Below, piece after piece: positions 9,301 through 16,817 of a DNA stretch of 24,063 bases (the first letter of the stretch is position 1; each line of letters starts with the position of its first letter). The DNA comes from Willaertia magna (lineage: Eukaryota > Heterolobosea > Eutetramitea > Acrasida > Naegleriidae), in contig CADWAF010004392.1 in assembly GCA_902984215.1 (NCBI GenBank), positions 1 to 24,063 on the forward strand, read 5' to 3'. Under the pieces are notes generated by a model. It had not been told where the DNA came from, searched no databases, and saw nothing but the letters and a program-made list of their open reading frames with translations. Both the position numbers and the translations under genes were made by a program.

Positions 9301-12300
9301 TTTGGAGAATAATTGTGCTTCAATTTCTGTAATACCTAAACGGAAACATAACTTTTCAGAAGCAACCCATGCAAAGTCAACAACGTGATTAGTTGTCTTT
9401 TTGCTTTGATATTTCTTAATAATTCCAAGAGCATCTTCTCTAGAGAATGCAACACCTGTAATATAATCAACATGAACACTTCTTCCAGGTTTAATTCTTA
9501 ATGCTTGACGAATGGAGAAGATAGGATCAAGTGGGAAACCAGAAGTATTAGATAATGCTCCTTCATCGATAAGTGCTTTTGGTTTTTGCATTGTGTAACC
9601 TCTTCCAAGGAAGTTTGCTCTGTCTGTTTCAAAACTTCTTTCACCAACAATATGTCTTGGTTCATGTACAAATAAGATGTGGAAACCATAAATCTTCTTA
9701 TCTTTTGGATCTCTTTGTTTTCTTTGACATAAAATTGCATTTTGTTCATGTAAGATTTCTGTACCAACGAATAAATTGGAGAATGCTCTGTGAGCTGCAT
9801 CAGCACGTCCTTGATTTAAAACAATTTCACCAAAACTGGTAAATTCAATTTCTTTAGTGTTGTAAGTGTTGTTTGTTAATTTAACTCTTCTAACTTCGAC
9901 ATCATCTAATGGAGAGACTGTGACAATCATTTCAGATGTGATACCTTTATGTTTTCTTCTGTATTCTGCTCTTGCTTGACTGAACGTTACTGAATAATTA
10001 TTATCATTGGCTGCCTTAATAGGAGTTGAAGTTGCAGACCAAACATCTGATTTATCTTGTAAATCTCTGAAGTAAATGAATAAACCATAACCATCTAGTG
10101 TAGCATCTTCACGCCATCTCGTAATACTTAAATCTTTATATTTAATATAACCACCACCATTAACAGTAACCATAACATGTAAAGAATGGTTAGATAACAT
10201 ATGAACTTCTGGTTGTGAATGTAAACCTAAGAATTGTCTATTTGCAGAAGGTAAATTATAACCACGATTCTTCCAACGTTCAGTTTCCTTTTCGTTTGGA
10301 TTTGAAATGTGTGGCACAGTTGGAATCTTTTCTTGTAATAATAAAAGATTAGCTGCAAACTCAGGAACGGCCATAAAACGTCTTTGCATTGGTTGATTCT
10401 TTAAACAATAGAGTAAACTTAAGAATGACATTCCTTGATGGTGAGCAAAGAAACTCTTAATTGGTTGTGCTTCAATATTACCTCTTAAACGATGTGGTGT
10501 GAAATCAACAGATTCAAACATACCATAACAACCTAATAATTCCATATCAACTAATCTTCTCAAGTTCTTTGTTGCTTGTTTTGGTAAAACCATCAAACTC
10601 ATTACAGTCGCATAAGGAGCAACAACTAAATCGTTACTTAAACCACGTTTTAAACCTAAACCTGGAACACCAAATGGTGAGTATTGATAAACTAAATTAG
10701 CATCCATCAAGTTATAAGCTGATTCTGACATACCCCATGGGATATTCTTTTGTTTACCATATTCAATTTGACGTAAAACAACAGCGTGATATGTGGAATC
10801 AAGTAAGGTACCAGGAACGTTAGGCATAACATTAAGTGGTAATAGATATTCGAATGCAGAACCAGACCAAGATAATAATGCTGGATGTTCACCTTGTGTA
10901 GTGATGAGACGACTCATAGAGAACCAATGTTTAACAGGGAAGTAGTTCAATGCAATACCAACGTAACTGATAAGACGTGCTTCAGAACAGAACATATCAT
11001 AGTGAGCTTGATCAATTCTATCAGCTTCAACATTATAACCAATTACAAGTAAATCACGTGATGGATTGTAAAGGAAAGTAAAGTCTTGTTTGATTAAATC
11101 ATCTGTAATGTTAATTAGACGTTTAATCTTCTTTATACGTGATGAAGCTTGAGCATCAGCTGCATTAACTGCTTCTTCTAAACTTTCAATCCATCTCTTT
11201 GAAGTTTCGAATGCTTTTGGAGTAGTAGTTGAACTGCTGCTACTAGTACCACCACCAACCTTTGTTAAGGAAAGAATCTTTTTAACTTGTGAAATATTTA
11301 AACGTTTCTTTAACTCTGGAATATCTTGTAAAGTTAATTTTGCAACATCAACTTTCTTAAACTCTTCAACAAATTGTTTAACAGATTCATTTTCAAATAA
11401 GATACCAGTTGTTAATTCTTCTGGTAAATTCCAAACTGAAACATAAGGAGTTAATTCAGTTAATTCTTTTGTAATTTCAGAAACTAAATGAATAAATGAT
11501 TGTGAATAGAAAAGTAATTGTTTTTCAAATCTTTCTTCAATATCTTCAGATAACCATTCAATATCAAGTTGTTGTTCATCACTATTTGCTTCTTTAAATT
11601 TGTTTAATGAATTTAAAATGATTTCTTCCAATTTCTTTGAACTTGCCTTAAATTCACTGAACCAACGTAAATATTTAGTGCACTTGTCTGGGCGACTGTC
11701 TAATTTAAGATGTAATTCATTGATAATTGGCTTTACTTCCTTAAGATCCAAATAAACAGATTCTTCTTCTTCGTTGTTCTTCATATTCTTTTCTACTTCT
11801 CTAATAATAAATTCCATACTGTATAAATTATCACGTAAACCAGAGATATGTGTGTCAATATTTAAAACTGGGAATAATTCAATTAATTCATTAAAACCAG
11901 CTTTCAAAACTAATAAGTGACCAACCATGTTACCACTGTCAACAGCACTGATATAACGAGGCCACAATGGTCTTAAATCTTGAGTATCATACCAATTGTA
12001 GAAATGTCCTCTATAACGATCCATTTTACATAAAGTAGAAATTGTATTGTGACAACGAGTGACACATTCGTTATGAGTAATATAACCAAAATCATAACCA
12101 CCTAAATTTGCTAATAAAGCAAGACCAATATTAGTAGGACTTGTTCTACGAGCTAACATTGGTTTAGGGAAATCTTGATAGTTATCTAAAGGTAACCAAT
12201 TATCTTCTTCACGAACAAATGTTTCAAAGAATCTCCATGTTCTTCTTGATAATACACTTAAAAAGACTTTATCATCTTTTGATAAATCATTTACAGTTTC

Positions 12301-15300
12301 TCTTTCAAATAAGTTTTGTTTCAAAGGTTTACTTAAATAATAAGCAATAAATGGACAGATAAGCCAACTTGCAAATAATAAAATAACTGTTAAAACATTT
12401 GACCATAAAGCAGTTGGATTTCTTGTATATGCTGACATTTGCCATTCTTGATAAGCAGTTGCTGTATTGTGTTGAATAACAATATATAAAATAATTGATG
12501 ATGTTAAAAGTACTGGGAACCATAATAATCTTGACATTGCTAAGAATAAATTGCTCTTGTACATAGCACTTGCAGCTGCAAAACTAGTCCATTCTAATAA
12601 ACCTTTACCACTAACATATAATCTATATAAACAACGAATAATTGCATCAATATTATTGTATGCTTCAAATGGTGTGAAAACAACTTCTACATAAACTTCA
12701 ATTAAACTTCTAATAATATTGTAACGAATTCTCTTTAAGTGATCACCTAAGGTTACATCTTCTTGTTTGTTGAATAAATCAATTGTAGTATTAATAATAG
12801 TTGGAATTAAATATACAGATAATAATGCTAAAACTGAATAAAGTGGAAGCATTGAATGGTAAGATGTGAATAAAGCAGTACACATAACTAAATAAGTCAT
12901 TGCTGCAGGAACTAATGATCTTCTTAAGTTATCAAATATCTTCCATCTATGAAGTGGAGATAAAGTATTCTTTTCATAACCCTTAGCAGTATGGATAAAC
13001 CATGAAAGAGCATAACTTGCAATTTGCCAATCTCCTCTAATCCATCTGTGTCTTCTAGAAGCTTCAGTACCATAACTTGCAGGATAATCTTCAATTACTT
13101 CTACGTTTGTGACAAGAGCTGCTCTTACGAAACAACCTTCAATTAAATCGTGAGATAAAATTCTATTTTCAGGGAATTTTTCACCACAAACATCTTCGAA
13201 TACCTCAACGTTGTATAAACCTTTACCAATGAAAGAACCTTCACCAAATGCATCTTGATAAACGTCACTTACTGCTTTTGTGTAAGGATCTAAACCAGAA
13301 TCTAAACTATGCATATAGGCATATAAACTCTTTGTTGAACCAGTAAAACCAACAGATACTCTTGGTTGTAATAAACCATAACCATAAGTTACACGTTTAA
13401 GTTGATTATCAACAATAGGTTCATTTAAAACGTGTGCAGCAGTTTCAATTAAATTTCTAGCAGCATCACTAGGTAACATTGTATCAGTATCTAATGTAAT
13501 AACATGTTTAATAGTATGGAAGTTTGTTGTATCACCAATAATGGTTGTGTAAGATCCCTTTTCGTTGTGTAAAATAAATCTATTGAATTCAGCCAATTTA
13601 CCTCTCTTTCTTTCCCAACCCATCCAAACCTTTTCAATTGGGTTGTATAACCTCTTTCTATTAAATAGATAGAATGTGGTTTTAGAAACTTTTTGTTCTT
13701 CATTTGAACGAGGATAAAGTCTATTTAAATCATTTACACCATCAATTACTAATTGTAATAATTGTTCATCTCTTTCTGTTGTTTCAGTTTTAGAATCTAC
13801 AAAATCTGTAATTAAAGCAAATAAAATATTCTTATCACGATTAATTAAATAACGACCTTGTAAATCACCTAATAATTCCCTAATACCGTCAGGACTTGTT
13901 AACATTGTTGGAATAATTACAACAGTTCTATGATCATCTGGAATTCCAGTTAAAGAGAAATCCATTGAAGGTAATAAACTTGGCTTTTTCAATCTTACAG
14001 AAAACATATTTGTTAAGCTAACAGCAAGTTGACTTCCTACAAGAACTGTACTTATATATAATAAAATTAAAGCTAAATACTTTTCATAAAGGAAATAATA
14101 TTTTCCCTTTAAAATACTACCAAATGGTAAATAAGCATCAAATTGCGTAAAATAAACATGATGAGTTAAAAACATATATACAAAAGTAAATAAAACTGTC
14201 CAAAAAGTAATAGATGTCATAAATAATGGGAATTTAAAATCATTCCAAGTAAATGGTAAACTATGAAGTTTAACACCTAATGCTCTATGTAATTCAGCTA
14301 AACCTTCTTCTTCAATTAACCAATATGAAACACACGCTTTCCTACGAATAATCTTCATATCATATAATTGATCTTCATTTAAACTTTTACTAATTGTTCC
14401 AGGTGTATAAGTTTTAGGTGATGTAGGTGAAGAAGAAGTAATTGAACTTGAAGAAAGTGGTGTTAATGGAGCTTCAGAATCACTAAGAGATCTACCACGT
14501 CTTGGTGAAGTAACTGTAAAAGATTGTAATACTTCGTGATTCTCTCTTGCCAAAGAAATTGCCTTATTTGCAACTTGTTTTTCATCAATCTTAAATCTTT
14601 TAGCAATACTTTCAGCTGAATGTCTACATCTATCTCTTGTATAAAAGTTTTGCATTGGATATATTCCAGATGGATCTGTACGTAAAATTTGTTCCATATG
14701 TGAAAGTTTTTCAACAAATTCAGTCCAATTAAAATTATTAATTAAACGTAAAGAATTAATAGAATATGACATTGTTACTTGATTTGCAGAATTTGCTTGT
14801 TTTTGCATTCTAAAGATTTGATCAATATCTATACCTTTAATTGATAACTGTTGTTCTAACCAAGTATTAACAATAGATAATACTGGATCGGAACCTTGTA
14901 ATCTTTGACTAATTTGTAAAACAAAAGCATTTGTAATTGTAGGTTCACTTTGAGATAATTGATATAAAACTTGAACCACATCTCTTGATGATTTTTCTGC
15001 AGCAATTAATAAACGATCAGCCCATGCATCAGCAACATTACAATCTTGTCTTCTACTAATAATACCATCTGCAACTCTTCTAATATTTTCTAATAAACCC
15101 AAACGTAACATGACACCTAAACCCCAACATTCACCCAACGTTAAAGGTTTAACACTTTGATAAGATTTAACAAATTGAAAGATATTTTCTTCAGATACTT
15201 GACCATTAACTAAATTGATCAATTCCCAAACGATACCATAAATACGTGGATATCCAGCACATTTTGTATTATTTAATTTTGGCATTTCCTTTTCATAACC

Positions 15301-15741
15301 AGAAGGTAAATGTTTTTTAGCCATGTGTATTTGTTCTTTAATCATCCAAAAGTTATCAACTAACCATTCGTCACTACTTGTAATACGACGATTTTGCATA
15401 ATTGCTTCATAAATAATATCATGTGCTTGAGTAATAATATCTGCAGTTTCATCTAAACGTTTTATAAGCTTAACAAAATCTTTCTTTTCATGTACAACTT
15501 CATGCATAGAAGCTAATGTAATTGCATATTTACTTAAATGTGTGAGAGAAATACTTTCAGGATTAGGAACATTTGACTGATTTAATTCATAATCACTCAA
15601 TCCAACTTGAATAGATGCGGAACGTCTTATATTACCAACTTTCTTAGATTTTGAATTGGAATTTGGACTTTCTGGTGTTGGTGGTTCATTTGCATAATCA
15701 TTGTTATTAGATGATTTTGATTCTAATAAACTAGATAACAT
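6349..15741 (-). CDS. Cyclic beta-1,2-glucan synthase (NdvB/Cgs type)
   Basis: This intronless 3130-residue enzyme is predicted to build beta-1,2-glucan from UDP-glucose and close it into rings, acting in a membrane. The module order matches bacterial NdvB/Cgs (about 2800-2900 residues). Residues 1-90 are Ser/Asn-rich. About 90-400 is the N-terminal domain, with LPSGYEKEMPKL, AGYPRIYGIVWEL and VKPLTLGECW. Membrane helices lie near 505-530 and 555-580. The GT84 transferase has LDTDT (D751, D753) and RRHRWIRGDWQ (896-906), followed by more helices (about 940-984, 1067-1090, 1112-1138). The PF10091-type domain (known in bacterial homologues to do ring closure) runs about 1150-1800, with RRTSPTNIGLALLANLGG and FAHHQGMSF. 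Two beta-sandwich regions (near 1855 and 2370) precede the GH94 phosphorylase domain, with GCGDWNDGMN (2809-2817 region, D2815 the expected catalytic acid) and GVRENGGQYTHA (about 2963). Ser/Thr-rich inserts lie at about 410-448 and 1490-1515. All catalytic landmarks are kept, so it is probably active. Origin by transfer from bacteria is inference. Confidence 0.96.
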   Translation of the reverse strand: MLSSLLESKSSNNNDYANEPPTPESPNSNSKSKKVGNIRRSASIQVGLSDYELNQSNVPNPESISLTHLSKYAITLASMHEVVHEKKDFVKLIKRLDETADIITQAHDIIYEAIMQNRRITSSDEWLVDNFWMIKEQIHMAKKHLPSGYEKEMPKLNNTKCAGYPRIYGIVWELINLVNGQVSEENIFQFVKSYQSVKPLTLGECWGLGVMLRLGLLENIRRVADGIISRRQDCNVADAWADRLLIAAEKSSRDVVQVLYQLSQSEPTITNAFVLQISQRLQGSDPVLSIVNTWLEQQLSIKGIDIDQIFRMQKQANSANQVTMSYSINSLRLINNFNWTEFVEKLSHMEQILRTDPSGIYPMQNFYTRDRCRHSAESIAKRFKIDEKQVANKAISLARENHEVLQSFTVTSPRRGRSLSDSEAPLTPLSSSSITSSSPTSPKTYTPGTISKSLNEDQLYDMKIIRRKACVSYWLIEEEGLAELHRALGVKLHSLPFTWNDFKFPLFMTSITFWTVLFTFVYMFLTHHVYFTQFDAYLPFGSILKGKYYFLYEKYLALILLYISTVLVGSQLAVSLTNMFSVRLKKPSLLPSMDFSLTGIPDDHRTVVIIPTMLTSPDGIRELLGDLQGRYLINRDKNILFALITDFVDSKTETTERDEQLLQLVIDGVNDLNRLYPRSNEEQKVSKTTFYLFNRKRLYNPIEKVWMGWERKRGKLAEFNRFILHNEKGSYTTIIGDTTNFHTIKHVITLDTDTMLPSDAARNLIETAAHVLNEPIVDNQLKRVTYGYGLLQPRVSVGFTGSTKSLYAYMHSLDSGLDPYTKAVSDVYQDAFGEGSFIGKGLYNVEVFEDVCGEKFPENRILSHDLIEGCFVRAALVTNVEVIEDYPASYGTEASRRHRWIRGDWQIASYALSWFIHTAKGYEKNTLSPLHRWKIFDNLRRSLVPAAMTYLVMCTALFTSYHSMLPLYSVLALLSVYLIPTIINTTIDLFNKQEDVTLGDHLKRIRYNIIRSLIEVYVEVVFTPFEAYNNIDAIIRCLYRLYVSGKGLLEWTSFAAASAMYKSNLFLAMSRLLWFPVLLTSSIILYIVIQHNTATAYQEWQMSAYTRNPTALWSNVLTVILLFASWLICPFIAYYLSKPLKQNLFERETVNDLSKDDKVFLSVLSRRTWRFFETFVREEDNWLPLDNYQDFPKPMLARRTSPTNIGLALLANLGGYDFGYITHNECVTRCHNTISTLCKMDRYRGHFYNWYDTQDLRPLWPRYISAVDSGNMVGHLLVLKAGFNELIELFPVLNIDTHISGLRDNLYSMEFIIREVEKNMKNNEEEESVYLDLKEVKPIINELHLKLDSRPDKCTKYLRWFSEFKASSKKLEEIILNSLNKFKEANSDEQQLDIEWLSEDIEERFEKQLLFYSQSFIHLVSEITKELTELTPYVSVWNLPEELTTGILFENESVKQFVEEFKKVDVAKLTLQDIPELKKRLNISQVKKILSLTKVGGGTSSSSSTTTPKAFETSKRWIESLEEAVNAADAQASSRIKKIKRLINITDDLIKQDFTFLYNPSRDLLVIGYNVEADRIDQAHYDMFCSEARLISYVGIALNYFPVKHWFSMSRLITTQGEHPALLSWSGSAFEYLLPLNVMPNVPGTLLDSTYHAVVLRQIEYGKQKNIPWGMSESAYNLMDANLVYQYSPFGVPGLGLKRGLSNDLVVAPYATVMSLMVLPKQATKNLRRLVDMELLGCYGMFESVDFTPHRLRGNIEAQPIKSFFAHHQGMSFLSLLYCLKNQPMQRRFMAVPEFAANLLLLQEKIPTVPHISNPNEKETERWKNRGYNLPSANRQFLGLHSQPEVHMLSNHSLHVMVTVNGGGYIKYKDLSITRWREDATLDGYGLFIYFRDLQDKSDVWSATSTPIKAANDNNYSVTFSQARAEYRRKHKGITSEMIVTVSPLDDVEVRRVKLTNNTYNTKEIEFTSFGEIVLNQGRADAAHRAFSNLFVGTEILHEQNAILCQRKQRDPKDKKIYGFHILFVHEPRHIVGERSFETDRANFLGRGYTMQKPKALIDEGALSNTSGFPLDPIFSIRQALRIKPGRSVHVDYITGVAFSREDALGIIKKYQSKKTTNHVVDFAWVASEKLCFRLGITEIEAQLFSKLAGCILYSNPKYRGHPGLITKNRNNQSGLWKFGISGDIPLVLVRVCDLEQTFFMQQVLQAHAYCRIKGVVFDLVVWNDETTHYRDLLNQTLHHIMSHIPGSTELLHQPGGIHPIRGDSLTSFETVLLYSVARVVLSDNGGSLTDQINRTAKKQHAVPVFKPLAQHRSIRDTMNTVPKLHERDLILRSDVGGFDPKRKEYVMMVGQGHVTPKPWCNVLANDKFGSVISEKGSAYSFFTNAHEYRLTPFNNDAVLDNSGEAFYIRDEMTGVYWSPMPQPMVNDDQYYICRHGIGYSIWEHFRDGIHTETTTFVPQNEPIKVILIRVTNNSGFDRKLSVTGFVEWVLGELREINAPHVITDVERTDNSIAIIGRNSFHIHLSHFVSFFSVIGHKGTITGDRGEFIGSNGTLERPQAMSQQYLSGNVGAAFDPCAAIQVPITVEDGKVVEVAFLLGANYSRDGAKDVISRIRSNLIVRQLLNSVKAFWHYTLNTIQVETPNPELDVLANGWLLYQVLSSRIWGRSGFYQSSGAFGFRDQLQDAMAVCAYMPQILRQQILTNCEHQFEKGDVCHWWHDVTNSGVRTTFSDDYMWLPLAVAHYCEQTEDYKILGERIRFSKLRELEPGEESVYDRLEYTEETATVFEHCKRALKYGFKYGDHGLPLMGCGDWNDGMNLVGIHGKGESVWLAFFLYHVLENFEKYVLEAYERDQDFIEECKKNRDHIKNIIDQAAWDGEWYRRAYFDSGEPLGSKENSECQIDSLPQSWAVISGCVDKRKAKMALTNAYQRLVRHDLKLIQLFDPPLQYQEPSAGYIQGYAPGVRENGGQYTHASIWFVWAYTVLKDAKKVWDLFDILNPINHAKTKEDVWKYKVEPYVVTADIYTLLDHEGEGGWSWFTGSGGWMIRLILERLIGIKRQGSYLKFDPCPREDWKKYNINYQYGKSTYQISVIRSDDTQLFVDGAKRSDATKLALVDDGKTHKVELFYKY

Positions 15742-15812
15742 TTTCTTCTTGTATGATTGAATAATTAATAATTATTAAAATTGTATAAAATTTATAAAAT
15801 TACATACTTTTC

Positions 15813-15896
15813 AGCCTTGTTGTTTGATGATGATCTAGTATTTATTAATTGTTTAAACTAACCAAGTTGAAAAAAAAACTTTAAGCCTTGTTGTTT
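15813..15896. repeat. 13-base direct repeat upstream of the glucan synthase
   Basis: AGCCTTGTTGTTT occurs at 15813-15825 and again, identically, at 15884-15896, 71 bases apart, starting about 70 bases before the glucan synthase ATG (read on the - strand as AAACAACAAGGCT). Identical G/C-containing words are uncommon in this AT-rich spacer, so paired regulator sites are plausible. No known factor is assigned. Confidence 0.45.
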
Positions 15897-15978
15897 TTGT
15901 CTGTTAACTTTTTGGCAAAACAAAAATTTATTGATCGAAAAAGCCTTTGAAGTTTTTTTTTAAATAAAAAAATAATAA

Positions 15979-16324
15979 CTTGTTAAAATCCTATTTATAG
16001 TTCCTAATTTACAGCCACAAGTGTTTTGGCAAAGTATTAAATAAGGCCTTCAGCACGGAGCAGTATTAAGAAAAATAAAAAAAAATTTTAAAATAATACA
16101 GAATAGTTAAAAGAATACATTTTTGGATGATTGTAAATAATGAGGAATGGTTAGAGTTGGCAAATGACCTTGTTAAAATCTTGGATAATTTATATTTTTA
16201 GTTTTTGAATGAAATTGGCAGTATCTATAAATTAAATATTTTATAGAAATGATATTAGATAATAATAATTAATCAATGTTTTTGAAGGTTTTTTAAATTG
16301 TTTAAAGTATTAAACGAGGCCTTC
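15979..16324. repeat. Diverged duplicated unit in the divergent spacer
   Basis: Two words occur in the same order twice. CTTGTTAAAATC is at 15979-15990 and 16169-16180. AAAGTATTAAA-NN-AGGCCTTC is at 16031-16051 and 16304-16324 (the two middle bases differ, TA versus CG). The spacing between the words differs (about 40 versus 123 bases). This suggests an old local duplication with indels, or two copies of a composite regulatory module. Confidence 0.45.
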
Positions 16325-16361
16325 TTTTAATTCGCCGTGTTTAAACAAATTCAGTTGACTA

Positions 16362-16456
16362 AGTGTGAAAATGTTATTACAATCAAAAGTTTTTACTGGG
16401 TTGTTGGTGTTAACAACACCAAAAAAGAAACAACAAGAAAGAACTTTTTACACACT
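16362..16456. repeat. Long imperfect hairpin with nested perfect stem
   Basis: The outer arms are AGTGTG-AAAATGTT (16362-16375) and AACTTTTTA-CACACT (16442-16456). Nested near the middle is a perfect stem, TTGGTGTT (16404-16411) and AACACCAA (16415-16422), with a 3-base loop. TTGTTG (16401-16406) can alternatively pair with CAACAA (16431-16436). It lies about 360 bases before the folate gene start and could fold in a leader RNA, or be a structured small RNA. Confidence 0.4.
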
Positions 16457-16817
16457 CAAAGAACTAAAAATTGTTGAAAACACTTTTATGTGAAAAGAAC
16501 GCTTTTTTACCACTTTACAAAAAAAAATGTGAAAATTGCAATGGAAACTTTCCAGACAACAATTTTGAACATTCCTTTTCGTTGCAACAGCTAGTTGAAT
16601 GAGATTACTTCTTCTTCATACACAACTATACACCAGTTATTAACGTTCTTTACTTTTAGAAAATTTAAACCTAAAGACTAAAAAATTTTTTGCAGTTACT
16701 TTTTTCAACATTGTTGGAACTCGATTTAGTTTCCTTAAAATCTATATAAATGAAAGAACCTTTTTTTATGCAATTTTTTAATGAACTAATCCGTAAATAC
16801 ATGTAATTATTTATTTT

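Larger units (their letters stand above)
15742..16817. other. Divergent promoter region, glucan synthase / folate enzyme
   Basis: This 1076-base spacer separates two divergent genes and must hold both promoters. It has no convincing long ORF. It does hold a 13-base direct repeat near the glucan synthase, a second repeat family near the middle, a 24-codon small ORF (16127-16201) and a long imperfect hairpin (16362-16456), each described separately. The right half (16300-16780) is richer in G and C than the left and may be partly the transcribed leader of the folate gene. Confidence 0.6.

Noticed and set aside
6349..15741. Bacterial contamination as the source of the glucan synthase
   Set aside because: The gene has poly-Ser/Thr and Asn inserts, AT-rich codon use, a TAA stop and eukaryotic genes with introns on one side and Exo70 and Rrp40 on the other in one continuous sequence; long-read confirmation would settle it.
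15742..16817. tRNA or other classical RNA gene in the divergent spacer
   Set aside because: No stretch has the paired arms and conserved TTCGA-type loop of a tRNA; only the unclassified hairpin at 16362-16456 is kept.
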